From assembly GCF_000189275.1 (NCBI RefSeq), contig NZ_AEVT01000100.1, forward strand, positions 1 through 64,000: DNA of 64,000 nt. Reading direction: 5' to 3'. Within the stretch, counting starts at the first letter, position 1. Each line of letters begins with the position of its first letter. Below are positions 27,239 through 35,682 of this stretch, in pieces. The position numbers and the translations under genes are program-made. Origin of the DNA: Vibrio sinaloensis DSM 21326 (lineage in GTDB: Bacteria; Pseudomonadota; Gammaproteobacteria; Enterobacterales; Vibrionaceae). The notes under the pieces are model-generated. The model was not told the origin of the DNA. It saw only the letters and a program-made list of their open reading frames with translations, and searched no databases.

Positions 27239-28669
27239 ATGTTTAAGAACCTTTTTGCTAACCTGCAAAAAGTTGGTAAAGCTCTGATGCTACCAGTATC
27301 AGTATTACCAGTTGCAGGTATTCTATTAGGTGTGGGTGCTGCCCACCTAAGCTTTATTCCAGATATCGTATCGAACTTGATGGAACAAGCGGGTGGCTCT
27401 GTATTTGGCCAGATGGCTCTTCTATTTGCTGTTGGTGTTGCGTTAGGCTTCACTAACAACGACGGTGTTGCAGGTCTAGCTGCTATCGTTGGTTACGGCA
27501 TCATGACAGCAACACTTGGTGTTATGGCTGGCGTGATGGGCGTTGAAAAAATCGATACAGGTGTACTAGGTGGTATCCTTGTCGGTGGTGTGGCTGCTTG
27601 GGCATTCAACCGTTTCTTCAAGATTCAACTTCCAGAATACCTTGGCTTCTTTGCTGGTAAGCGTGCAGTGCCAATTATCACTGGTTTCACTGCAATCGGT
27701 CTGGGTGTTGTACTTTCTATCGTATGGCCACCAATCGGCGGTGCTATCTCTGCATTCTCTGACTGGGCTGCGCACCAAAACCCACAACTAGCATTCGGTA
27801 TCTACGGTGTTGTTGAGCGTTCTCTAATCCCATTCGGTCTACACCACGTATGGAACGTACCATTCTTCTTCGAAGCGGGTACTTGTGTTAACGCTGCTGG
27901 CGAAACTCAAAACGGCGTTCTAACTTGTTACCTAGTTGCTGATGAAGCATCTCGTGCTGCAGGTAATGGCTTCGGTCAGCTAGCAGGCGGCTACATGTTC
28001 AAGATGTTCGGTCTACCAGCTGCTGCTATCGCTATCGCTCACTCTGCTAAGCCAGAAAACCGTGCGAAAGTAATGGGTATCATGGCGTCTGCTGCTCTGA
28101 CATCATTCCTAACAGGTATCACAGAGCCAATCGAGTTCTCATTCCTATTCGTTGCTCCGGTACTATACGGTATCCACGCTCTACTAGCAGGTTCTGCATA
28201 CGTTGTAGCTAACACTCTAGGTTTTGTACACGGTACTTCATTCTCACACGGTCTAATTGACTTCCTAGTTCTATCTGGCAACGCTCAGAAGATGGGCCTA
28301 ATGGTTGCTGTTGGTCTAGTTTACGCTGCAATCTACTACGTAGTATTCCGCGCTGTAATCAAAGCGATGGACCTTAAGACTCCAGGTCGCGAAGACGAGT
28401 CAGAAGAAGCGTCTACAGCGACAGGTTCTGACCTAGCTGGTGAACTTGTTGCAGCATTCGGTGGTAAAGCAAACATCACTGGTCTAGACGCATGTATCAC
28501 ACGTCTACGTGTAGCGGTTGCAGATACAGCTGAAGTTGACCAAGACAAACTTAAACAACTAGGCGCAGCTGGCGTAGTGGTTGTAGCAGGTGGTGTTCAG
28601 GCTATCTTCGGTACTAAGTCTGACAACCTGAAAACAGAAATGGATGAGTGGATCCGTAACCACGGTTAA
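27239..28669 (+). CDS. ptsG: PTS glucose transporter subunit IIBC
   Basis: PtsG imports and phosphorylates glucose. The EIIC membrane domain covers residues 1 to about 385, with GITEPIEFSFLFVAPVLYGI near its sugar-binding loop and about ten membrane segments. A linker leads to the EIIB domain (about 405-476), whose phospho-Cys is Cys419 in NITGLDACITRLRV. No EIIA domain is fused, so EIIA-Glc must come from crr. The frame is open from 27191, but the ATG at 27239 follows AGGAG and gives MFKNLFANLQKVGKALMLPV, the family start, for 476 aa. Mlc, encoded 5.7 kb downstream, is the likely repressor. Confidence 0.97.
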   Translation: MFKNLFANLQKVGKALMLPVSVLPVAGILLGVGAAHLSFIPDIVSNLMEQAGGSVFGQMALLFAVGVALGFTNNDGVAGLAAIVGYGIMTATLGVMAGVMGVEKIDTGVLGGILVGGVAAWAFNRFFKIQLPEYLGFFAGKRAVPIITGFTAIGLGVVLSIVWPPIGGAISAFSDWAAHQNPQLAFGIYGVVERSLIPFGLHHVWNVPFFFEAGTCVNAAGETQNGVLTCYLVADEASRAAGNGFGQLAGGYMFKMFGLPAAAIAIAHSAKPENRAKVMGIMASAALTSFLTGITEPIEFSFLFVAPVLYGIHALLAGSAYVVANTLGFVHGTSFSHGLIDFLVLSGNAQKMGLMVAVGLVYAAIYYVVFRAVIKAMDLKTPGREDESEEASTATGSDLAGELVAAFGGKANITGLDACITRLRVAVADTAEVDQDKLKQLGAAGVVVVAGGVQAIFGTKSDNLKTEMDEWIRNHG

Positions 28670-28693
28670 TTCCCACCCAATCATCTAATCGAC

Positions 28694-28725
28694 TAAAGGA
28701 GGCTTCGGCCTCCTTTTTGTTTTTA
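28694..28725 (+). terminator. Terminator after ptsG
   Basis: AAAGGAGGC and GCCTCCTTT close a TTCG tetraloop and are followed by TTGTTTTT. Confidence 0.94.
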
Positions 28726-28825
28726 TGTACCTGAAGGTTTCGAATCCCTTACCCTTTCCTGACATCCTTTTCTGACATGTTGCGATAATTGTACGCTGTT
28801 TTATATTCGTTACAGAGAGATTTCA

Positions 28826-29248
28826 ATGAGAAATACTGGTATAGCGGTGTCGCTGGGGCTCGCACTTTTCGTCACTCAATTTGCCCATGCTAATGAAGAG
28901 TCTGGTGCTAAAGATTTATCGGTGGGGATGGCATTGGATCAAGACTTGAGCGTTGTCGTTGAGCTTGATAATCAGTACCGTTTTACCCTTGGCAATGATG
29001 GTGCAGCTTTCGACTACATTCTTAAATCCGGACAGTTCGATGACAGCATGCCTGTTTCTTGGTACGTCGGTGTCGGCGCTTGGAGCGAGTGGGAGGCAAC
29101 AGAGTTTGGCGCTCGTTTGCCATTAGGTCTTAAGTGGGATCTAAGTCAAGGCTGGAATATGTATGGACAAATTCAGCCCGAGTTAGATTTGTATTCAGGC
29201 GCGGAACTACAAATAGGCGGAGCCGTGGGTATCCGCTATGCATTCTAA
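28826..29248 (+). CDS. Putative outer-membrane beta-barrel protein (140 aa)
   Basis: A signal peptide covers about residues 1-22 (ending QFAHA, before NEESGAKD). The mature part alternates polar and hydrophobic residues in short strands (LSVGMALDQDLSVVVELD, VSWYVGVGAWSEWE, LQIGGAVGIRYAF) and ends in Phe, the usual outer-membrane assembly signal. At about 118 mature residues it could form a small 6-8 strand barrel or a periplasmic protein. No family is recognised. It is monocistronic and convergent with another barrel-type gene. Confidence 0.75.
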   Translation: MRNTGIAVSLGLALFVTQFAHANEESGAKDLSVGMALDQDLSVVVELDNQYRFTLGNDGAAFDYILKSGQFDDSMPVSWYVGVGAWSEWEATEFGARLPLGLKWDLSQGWNMYGQIQPELDLYSGAELQIGGAVGIRYAF

Positions 29249-29254
29249 CGAATT

Positions 29255-29283
29255 GAAGGGGCTGTGACTGATGCCCCTTTCTT
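29255..29283 (+). terminator. Terminator after the 140-aa outer-membrane protein gene
   Basis: AAGGGGC and GCCCCTT stem followed by TCTTCC. It lies between the two convergent genes. Confidence 0.75.
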
Positions 29284-29287
29284 CCAA

Positions 29288-29881
29288 TCAGAAACGCCAA
29301 GTAATACCAACATTGGTCGAAAACTGATTCATCCAAGATGTCTTAAACTGAATGACGCAGGAGTCGGATCCGCTGGAGGGCAAATTACATACGCCGGTTG
29401 TGTCGTTATCGACCACAGTACCAAGCCAGCGAGCTTGACCATTCAATGCAAGAGAGTCAGATATCTTGTATTCGAAACCACCAAAAATGGAGGCGGAAAA
29501 GCCAAGTTTGTCATCGACCCAGTCAGCATCGACGTAAGAGCCACCAAGCCCTAATCCAAGGTAGGAAGAAAACTGATTATTTAGGGGATAGTAGATGCTG
29601 CTTTGAAAGTGCAGGTAATGCATTTCTGAGTCTAAATTCGCTTCGTCAACTTGGGTTGCCTGTCGTGTATAAAACATGCCTATTCGACCTTTTTCTAGGT
29701 CTGTTTCCACGCTTACCCCTAAATTGCTCGACCCTTCTAGGTCAAAGTCGTCACCATCTTGATTTTCAACACTTCCCCCTAGCGTGTAACCAACCCATGG
29801 AGTGACATGGATTTCGGCAGCAGCACTACTACCGGCAACTAACAAGAGCAGGGTGGCTCCCGTACGGATAACAAAACTCAT
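29288..29881 (-). CDS. Outer-membrane beta-barrel protein (197 aa)
   Basis: A signal peptide covers residues 1 to about 22 (GATLLLLVAGSSAAAEIHVTP). The mature part carries an OmpW/OmpA-like eight-strand pattern with periodic aromatic residues (GYTLGGSVENQD, YLGLGLGGSYVD, FGGFEYKISDSLAL) and ends VGITWRF, a C-terminal Phe assembly signal. Two Cys (CNLPSSGSDSC) may form a loop disulfide. It looks like a small porin-fold or adhesin-type barrel; ligand and role are unknown. The opposite-strand frame over the same bases has no such features. Confidence 0.8.
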   Translation of the reverse strand: MSFVIRTGATLLLLVAGSSAAAEIHVTPWVGYTLGGSVENQDGDDFDLEGSSNLGVSVETDLEKGRIGMFYTRQATQVDEANLDSEMHYLHFQSSIYYPLNNQFSSYLGLGLGGSYVDADWVDDKLGFSASIFGGFEYKISDSLALNGQARWLGTVVDNDTTGVCNLPSSGSDSCVIQFKTSWMNQFSTNVGITWRF

Positions 29882-30010
29882 ATCGGCTTCCCAGTTCTAA
29901 TAGACCTACTAATTGTGATGCTAACGTCATAATTACGCACAAAAAAAACGCAAATATTGAAGATAATTCACAGTGATGTTATTACTTTGTTACACAATAA
30001 GGAGGTGTCT

Positions 30011-30103
30011 ATGGAACACGATCTCAAATTTGCCCTACTCGTTACCGTTTCAGTTTTCACTGTATTGCTTGGTTTTGGCTTAGTTGCCATTACGACTAGC
30101 TAA
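30011..30103 (+). CDS. ynhF: YnhF family small membrane protein (30 aa)
   Basis: The ORF encodes MEHDLKFALLVTVSVF followed by TVLLGFGLVAITTS. A short charged N-terminus with DLKF is followed by one membrane helix, the pattern of the YnhF inner-membrane peptide of E. coli (29 aa), whose function is unknown. The ribosome binding site GGAGGTG lies just upstream with ideal spacing. It stops 10 bp before the patatin-like gene, so the two are probably co-transcribed. Confidence 0.82.
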   Translation: MEHDLKFALLVTVSVFTVLLGFGLVAITTS

Positions 30104-30113
30104 GGGATATTAA

Positions 30114-31262
30114 ATGCGCAATAGCGGTGTCGTTACTAACGCTGCTGTACATTTAGATATTCAGAACTTTAGAAAGTACACTGGCGGTAAAAATGCGTTG
30201 GTCGCTCAAGGTGGCGGGCAACGGGGCATTTTTACCTCTGGTGTTTTGGATGCCTTCCTACTCTCCAATTTTGACCCTTTTCACGCCTTCTATGGCACGT
30301 CTGCTGGTGCACTTAATCTTTGTGCTTATCTATGTCGCCAACGTGGTATTGGTAAGTCGTTTATCTTAGATCTGACCACGGACCCACAATTCTTCCACTT
30401 ATTCAGTTATATACGTCGTCGCCAGTATCTCGGTCTTGATTGGGCTCTGGATAAAATTTGTCAGTTTCCTTATCAGCTCGATATCGATATGGGGCGCCGC
30501 GTACTGGCTGGCCGGGAGGCGTTTGCGGCAGTGACAGATACCCATAGGTTGCTTGACCATTATTTACCAATGTTGAATGAGGACTGGCAAAAGGTGCTTA
30601 TTGCCACTTGTGCTATTCCTCGTTTGTACAACAAGCGCGTCGAGTTCGAGCACGGGATCTATGTCGATGGCGGTGTCTCTGCCTCAATTCCAGTTCAAGA
30701 AGCGTGGCGTAAAGAAGCCCGTTGTATTGTGGTGATACGCACTGAAGGGGAAGACTTGGTTACCGAAACGAGTGAGGTTGTTGAATCGGAGCCAGTTGAG
30801 TGGTTTCGGGATTCTTTCAACTCGATTCAAGGACATTGGCAAGATAAGTTGTCGCAGTGGAAAACCGATTGGAATGTCTTTCTCGCTGAGCAGGTGGCAA
30901 AAGCGCACAGTGAGAAATTGGAGCAGCGGCACCTCGAATCACTGAATGGGGGGCGCTGGCTGTTTGGTGCGGATGATATTTATCGATTAAGTCACCTCTT
31001 AGGCGATAAATTCGATTCAGGCTTAGCTGATATGCTGATGGTGCATTACCAAACTTACTCTTTGACGCAGGACTTTCTCCATTCTCCCCCCGATGATTGC
31101 TTCATCGTGCAGATAAAACCAGATCAGCCGCTAAGATCGAGCTCATTGCTAAGTGAAAAGGAAGACTTGTTGCACGACTATCAAGTGGGCCTTGATGCTG
31201 GTTTCCAGTTTGTCGACAGTTACTGCCAGCATGCAATTGGTGTTGCGGAGAGTATTAAATAG
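30114..31262 (+). CDS. Patatin-like phospholipase
   Basis: A 382-aa protein with the patatin Ser-Asp dyad: oxyanion loop GGGQRG (residues 33-38), nucleophile Ser63 in GTSAG and the catalytic Asp in VDGGVSAS near 185. It probably hydrolyses acyl esters of phospholipids, as in the YjjU-type group; no signal peptide is visible, so a cytoplasmic or membrane-associated role is likely. The C-terminal half (200-382) is not a recognised domain. It is linked to the YnhF-type peptide upstream and ends at a bidirectional terminator. Confidence 0.9.
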   Translation: MRNSGVVTNAAVHLDIQNFRKYTGGKNALVAQGGGQRGIFTSGVLDAFLLSNFDPFHAFYGTSAGALNLCAYLCRQRGIGKSFILDLTTDPQFFHLFSYIRRRQYLGLDWALDKICQFPYQLDIDMGRRVLAGREAFAAVTDTHRLLDHYLPMLNEDWQKVLIATCAIPRLYNKRVEFEHGIYVDGGVSASIPVQEAWRKEARCIVVIRTEGEDLVTETSEVVESEPVEWFRDSFNSIQGHWQDKLSQWKTDWNVFLAEQVAKAHSEKLEQRHLESLNGGRWLFGADDIYRLSHLLGDKFDSGLADMLMVHYQTYSLTQDFLHSPPDDCFIVQIKPDQPLRSSSLLSEKEDLLHDYQVGLDAGFQFVDSYCQHAIGVAESIK

Positions 31263-31287
31263 GGAGCGATATCCGCTCCCTATTTGT
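31258..31287. terminator. Bidirectional terminator between the patatin gene and pyk
   Basis: AAATAGGGAGCG and CGCTCCCTATTT form a 12-bp stem flanked by A and T on both sides, serving the two convergent genes. Confidence 0.85.
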
Positions 31288-31299
31288 AATGGCTAATCT

Positions 31300-32742
31300 C
31301 TATGCCGATAGGATACGCATGCAGTTGGTCGAACCAACGACATCCATAACATCCCCTTGAGTAATGATCACTATGTCTCCGTCATCAAGTAGGCCACGCT
31401 TTTTCAACGTATCGACGGCAGACTGGGCCGTTTCAAGTCCTGTGTCGCCTTTCGAGTCGAAATAGACAGGGAAAACCCCTCTATAGAGCGCTGTAAGGTT
31501 CAAAGTGGATTCATTACGGGATAAGGCAAAGATGGGTAAGCCTGAGCTCAGCCTTGATGTCATAAGCGCTGTGCGGCCTGATTCGGTTAAGGTCACGATG
31601 CCTTTGATTCCTCGCATATGGTTGGCTGCGAACATGGTTGACATCGAGATCGTCTCTTCGCTGCTTTCAAAGACTTCTTCCATGCGGTAGCTTGAGCGGT
31701 TTATGTCGGCCATTTTCTCCGCGCCTAAACATACTTCAGCCATAGATCGTACCGTCTCTAGAGGGTATTTACCTGCGGCTGTTTCTCCCGAAAGCATGAC
31801 CGCGTCTGTACCATCGAGAACGGCGTTGGCAACGTCCATAACTTCAGCTCGAGTAGGCATTGGGTTTTCCATCATGGATTCCATCATCTGCGTTGCGGTG
31901 ATGACGGTTCTATTCAAACTACGAGCTCGGCGAATGAGTTGCTTTTGGACACCGACCAATTCCGGGTCGCCAATTTCTACCCCGAGATCACCACGAGCGA
32001 CCATTACCGCATCTGACGCTCGAATAATATCATCGATGTTTTCTTCGCACTCTACGGTTTCTGCTCGCTCTACTTTCGCCACCAAACGTGCTTGAAGACC
32101 GGCATCTCGCGCAAGGCGACGTGCGTATTTCATGTCTTCGCCATTACGAGGGAATGACACGGCCAAGAAGTCGACTTTGATCTCCGCGGCTAATTTGATG
32201 TCGTTTTTGTCTTTTTCGGTCAGAGCGTCTGCCGAGAGGCCACCGCCTTTTTTGTTAATACCTTTGTTGTTGGAGAGTGTGCCCCCGATCACCACTTTGG
32301 TTCTCACTTGCGTTTCGGTCACGCCCATGACTTTTAGCTGCACTCGACCATCATCGAGCAACAAAATATCTCCTGTAGAGACGTCTTGTGGTAGGGCTTT
32401 GTAATCGAGGCCAACAGAATCTTGGTTGCCTTCACCGGGTTTCAGTTCGCTGTCTAGAGTAAAGTTGTCACCGACGTTCAGCTGTATTTTCCCTTCAGCA
32501 AAAGTAGACACTCGAATTTTCGGCCCTTGTAGGTCGCCTAAAATCGCCACATGAGTGCCGAGCTTGGCGGCAATGTTTCGGACTCGTGTCGCCCGTTGAC
32601 GGTGATCATCGGCACTGCCGTGAGAGAAGTTCATCCGAACAACATTAACACCAGCTTCCAAGATGGCTTCCAGCATGCCCGGTTTGTCGGTAGAAGGCCC
32701 GAGAGTAGAGACGATTTTTGTTCTTCTTTGGGGTGAGGTCAT
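31300..32742 (-). CDS. pyk: Pyruvate kinase
   Basis: The final step of glycolysis, phosphoenolpyruvate plus ADP to pyruvate plus ATP. The 480-aa protein has VVRMNFSHGSADDH, GDLQGPKIRV, the metal and substrate region VARGDLGVEIG and ATQMMESMMENPMPTRAEV. The length and N-terminus (TSPQRRTKIVSTLGPSTDK) favour the PykA-like type II enzyme. It is divergent from mlc, placing two glucose-related functions back to back. Confidence 0.96.
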   Translation of the reverse strand: MTSPQRRTKIVSTLGPSTDKPGMLEAILEAGVNVVRMNFSHGSADDHRQRATRVRNIAAKLGTHVAILGDLQGPKIRVSTFAEGKIQLNVGDNFTLDSELKPGEGNQDSVGLDYKALPQDVSTGDILLLDDGRVQLKVMGVTETQVRTKVVIGGTLSNNKGINKKGGGLSADALTEKDKNDIKLAAEIKVDFLAVSFPRNGEDMKYARRLARDAGLQARLVAKVERAETVECEENIDDIIRASDAVMVARGDLGVEIGDPELVGVQKQLIRRARSLNRTVITATQMMESMMENPMPTRAEVMDVANAVLDGTDAVMLSGETAAGKYPLETVRSMAEVCLGAEKMADINRSSYRMEEVFESSEETISMSTMFAANHMRGIKGIVTLTESGRTALMTSRLSSGLPIFALSRNESTLNLTALYRGVFPVYFDSKGDTGLETAQSAVDTLKKRGLLDDGDIVIITQGDVMDVVGSTNCMRILSA

Positions 32743-32889
32743 TGATGATCTCCTTGATCTGACTCTGCGTGATTACTAAACAGTTTAGACGGGTAGAAAA
32801 AATACATAATTATTTATGCAAAAAAATAGCGAATGAAATGTGATTAAAGCGTTGCTATTTGATTAGGTACACAAAGAATTATGTTTATA

Positions 32890-32905
32890 CGTGACACTTG
32901 TCACG
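32890..32905. promoter_or_regulatory. CRP-like palindrome upstream of mlc
   Basis: CGTGACA-CT-TGTCACG is a perfect palindrome and contains GTGA-N6-TCAC, the core of a CRP site, with C/G in place of the outer T/A. It lies 75 bp before the mlc start and 148 bp from pyk. mlc is CRP-controlled in E. coli, so CRP binding is plausible but inferred. Confidence 0.5.
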
Positions 32906-32930
32906 GCGATCCACCAAACCTCTTCACAAT

Positions 32931-32944
32931 TACTTCGCAAAGTA
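32931..32944 (+). promoter_or_regulatory. Palindrome close to the mlc start
   Basis: TACTT-CGCA-AAGTA is a short perfect inverted repeat 36 bp before the mlc ATG. Mlc represses its own gene in E. coli, so this could be an operator; the match to known Mlc sites is weak. Confidence 0.3.
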
Positions 32945-32980
32945 AAAAAATTAGCGTGTTGTTGATATTCGGAGCACTCT

Positions 32981-34198
32981 ATGTACATGGCTCAACCTGG
33001 CCATATTGATCACATCAAGCAGGTCAATGCTGGACGGGTATATAAACTTATTGATCAAAAAGGGCCTATTTCTCGCATCGATTTATCGAAAGAGAGTGAA
33101 CTGGCACCTGCTAGTATCACCAAAATTACTCGTGAATTGATTGAAGCTCATCTCATCCATGAAACGACGGTTCAGGAAGCCACCAGTCGTGGGCGACCTG
33201 CCGTTGGTTTACAGGTGAATAACGAGGGATGGCAGTTTTTGTCGATGCGTCTTGGTCGCGGTTACCTCACCATAGCCCTTCACGAGCTAGGTGGTGATGT
33301 GTTGATTGATACCAAAATTGATATCCATGAGATTGACCAAGAAGATGTACTAGCCCGTTTATTGCATGAAATTGATGAGTTTTTCCAAACTTATTCCGAT
33401 CAGCTTGACCGAGTCACCAGCATTGCTTTAACCCTTCCAGGCCTCGTCAACTCTGAGCAGGGTATTGTGCTGCAAATGCCACACTACAATGTGGAAAATC
33501 TTGCGTTAGGCCCAGAGATTTATAAGGCAACTGGCTTGCCTGTGTTTATCGCGAACGATACGCGCGCTTGGGCACTCGCGGAGAAGTTATTTGGTCACTC
33601 GCAAGAGAATGATAACTCTGTCCTTATCTCTATTCACCATGGTCTTGGGGCGGGTATCATCTTAGATGGCCGAGTACTGCAAGGGCGTCATGGCAACATC
33701 GGTGAATTGGGCCATATCCAAATCGATCCGAATGGTAAACAATGTCATTGTGGTAACCGTGGCTGCCTAGAAACGGTCGCCAGCTCCCAAGCAATTCGGA
33801 GCGAAGTCGCTGAGCGTATTGCTAATGGTGAAGCGTCTATACTTGCTGACATTGAAGAGATATCGGTCGAAGATATATGCGACGCCGCTGAGAAGGGTGA
33901 TCCTCTCGCTGTTGATGTTGTGGAGAAGTTAGGGCGTTATCTCGGCTCGGCGATCTCAATCGTGATCAATCTGTTCAATCCAGAAAAAATCTTGATTGGT
34001 GGTGCGATTAACCAAGCGAAAGAGATTCTCTACCCGGCGATTCAGCAGTGTATTGAAGAGCAAAGCCTACCCGTCTATCACCAAGACCTTGAATTGGTAG
34101 AGTCTCGTTTTTATAAGCAAGCGACTATGCCCGGTGCAGCATTGATCAAGCAAGCGCTGTACGACGGTTTGCTATTAATGAAAGTCATTGAAGGTTAA
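32981..34198 (+). CDS. mlc: ROK family transcriptional repressor Mlc
   Basis: Mlc represses ptsG and other sugar genes and is inactivated by binding dephosphorylated membrane PtsG during glucose transport. The 405-aa protein has an N-terminal winged helix-turn-helix (residues about 12-70, GPISRIDLSKESELAPASITK). The ROK domain carries the zinc motif GKQCHCGNRGCLETVAS and GHIQIDPNG. GGAG precedes the ATG by 6 bases. E. coli Mlc is 406 aa, and NagC is the closest alternative; zinc motif, length and N-terminal VNAGRVYKLIDQ favour Mlc. Confidence 0.92.
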   Translation: MYMAQPGHIDHIKQVNAGRVYKLIDQKGPISRIDLSKESELAPASITKITRELIEAHLIHETTVQEATSRGRPAVGLQVNNEGWQFLSMRLGRGYLTIALHELGGDVLIDTKIDIHEIDQEDVLARLLHEIDEFFQTYSDQLDRVTSIALTLPGLVNSEQGIVLQMPHYNVENLALGPEIYKATGLPVFIANDTRAWALAEKLFGHSQENDNSVLISIHHGLGAGIILDGRVLQGRHGNIGELGHIQIDPNGKQCHCGNRGCLETVASSQAIRSEVAERIANGEASILADIEEISVEDICDAAEKGDPLAVDVVEKLGRYLGSAISIVINLFNPEKILIGGAINQAKEILYPAIQQCIEEQSLPVYHQDLELVESRFYKQATMPGAALIKQALYDGLLLMKVIEG

Positions 34199-34461
34199 CG
34201 CCTTCAATTACATAGCCTCTGTTTATCTTTTCCTGAAACCCATATAATCTTCGTCGTGTGAGCGAGCTATACTGTTGATGGTAGAGGTGTCTTGTTTTAT
34301 AGATGTCCTCTGCCTTGTTAACCGTAGAATAGTGTTGACCACAGTCTCTAATTCCGCAGCTTCTGCCAACTCAAGTATCATTTAGTGGTCTCGGTATTAG
34401 TTTTTGCCTTAGTCTTTCTTTAGACTATTTTGTTTATATAACCTATTGGTAGAGAAGTAGT

Positions 34462-35409
34462 ATGTCTGGAGTTTTAAATACCGTCGATCAGCGTACAAAT
34501 CTAGTTGGTGAAAACCGTTTAGAGTTGCTGTTGTTTAGTTTGAACAGTCGACAGATCTTTGCCATTAACGTGTTCAAAGTGCGTGAGGTTATTAAAGTTC
34601 CTCAGCTAACGAAAATGCCGGGTTCACATCACCATATTACTGGCGTTGCTTCATTACGCGGCATTTCGGTCCCTGTGATTGATTTGCGAGGCGCTATTGG
34701 TTTTCCGCCTTCACGAGCCGAAAACCAAGAGCAGAATCTGATCATTACGGAATACAATCGTACCGTACAAGGTTTCTTGGTTGGGCAAGTACGCAATATC
34801 GTCAACACCGCATGGACGGAGATTCAACCACCACCAAAAACAGCAGGGCGAAGCAACTATCTGACGGCAATCACGCGCATTAAAGATGGCGACAATCAGG
34901 AGATTGTTGAGATTATTGATGTGGAAAAAGTGTTGGCTGAGATCATTGATTACGATGTATCAATCTCTGAGGGGGTACTCGATCAAGACTTGGTTAACGA
35001 GATGGTTGGACGAAATGTATTGATCGTTGATGACTCGTCAACGGCACGTGCTCAGGTAAAAGGAACCCTATCTCAGCTTGGTTTGAACATCATCGAGTGT
35101 CGTGATGGCCTAGAGGCATTGGCTTTGCTTAAATCTTGGGCTGATGATGGCAAGAACGTTGTGGAAGAGCTGTTGCTCATGATTACCGACGCAGAAATGC
35201 CTGAAATGGACGGTTATAAACTGACCCACGAAGTACGTAGTGATCCAAGAATGAAAGACTTGTTTGTGACTCTTAATACCTCGCTCAGCGGCAGTTTTAA
35301 TGAAGCGATGGTCAAGAAAGTAGGCTGTGACCGCTTTATTTCTAAGTTTCAGCCAGATTTGCTGGTTGAAGTTGCCCAAGATCGCTTGAGAGATGTACTC
35401 AGCAAGTAG
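34462..35409 (+). CDS. cheV: Chemotaxis protein CheV
   Basis: CheV is a coupling protein that links chemoreceptors to CheA and is itself phosphorylated. The 315-aa protein has a CheW-like domain at about 15-170 (ELLLFSLNSRQIFAINVFKVREV) and a receiver domain at about 185-312 (NVLIVDDSSTARAQVK, then the phosphorylation site region MITDAEMPEMDGYKL). There is no other chemotaxis gene nearby, as is usual for the several stand-alone cheV paralogues of vibrios. The 262-bp upstream gap shows no recognisable site. Confidence 0.96.
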   Translation: MSGVLNTVDQRTNLVGENRLELLLFSLNSRQIFAINVFKVREVIKVPQLTKMPGSHHHITGVASLRGISVPVIDLRGAIGFPPSRAENQEQNLIITEYNRTVQGFLVGQVRNIVNTAWTEIQPPPKTAGRSNYLTAITRIKDGDNQEIVEIIDVEKVLAEIIDYDVSISEGVLDQDLVNEMVGRNVLIVDDSSTARAQVKGTLSQLGLNIIECRDGLEALALLKSWADDGKNVVEELLLMITDAEMPEMDGYKLTHEVRSDPRMKDLFVTLNTSLSGSFNEAMVKKVGCDRFISKFQPDLLVEVAQDRLRDVLSK

Positions 35410-35532
35410 GCTATTGATGGCAAGAGTGCACTTTGAGTGATTTATTGTTATGGTTATTAGGTTATTTTGTTACGCAAGATAACAGCCAATCTAATACAAC
35501 TTTTCACTGCAACCTCAAGGTGATTGCTATTC

Positions 35533-35628
35533 ATGATATGGTTTACGTCTAAGGTCGTGATGACTTTATGTATGTTACTGTACAAGGAATACAAGAAAAG
35601 AAGTATGGACGCTGAAGACAAGTGCTGA
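35533..35628 (+). CDS. Possible 31-aa membrane peptide
   Basis: An ATG frame encodes MIWFTSKVVMTLCMLLYKEY and a basic/charged tail ending DAEDKC. AAGGTGAT lies upstream with about 9-10 bases spacing. A short hydrophobic stretch followed by KEYKKR fits a tiny single-helix membrane protein. It lies between cheV and the terminator at 35648, so it would ride on the cheV transcript or be the coding part of a small RNA. No family recognised; it may be chance. Confidence 0.3.
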   Translation: MIWFTSKVVMTLCMLLYKEYKKRSMDAEDKC

Positions 35629-35647
35629 CTTGTCATTAAAGGTAATC

Positions 35648-35679
35648 AAAAGGGAGCTTAGGCTCCCTTTTTCTTTTTT
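35648..35679. terminator. Bidirectional terminator between cheV and dnaE2
   Basis: AAAGGGAGC and GCTCCCTTT have a TTAG loop, followed by TTCTTTTTT on the forward strand and TTGATT on the reverse. It ends cheV and, less strongly, the imuA-imuB-dnaE2 transcript. Confidence 0.88.
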
Positions 35680-35682
35680 GAT

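Noticed and set aside
28755..28780. Direct repeat CTGACAT-N6-CTGACAT before the 140-aa outer-membrane protein gene, considered as a Pho box
   Set aside because: The repeat period is 13, not the 11 of a Pho box, and the heptamer differs from CTGTCAT. It may be a chance repeat near an extended -10 (TGCGATAAT).
29264..29554. Forward-strand frame over the 197-aa barrel gene
   Set aside because: It lacks a signal peptide, known motifs and a ribosome binding site. The reverse frame has a signal peptide and barrel pattern.
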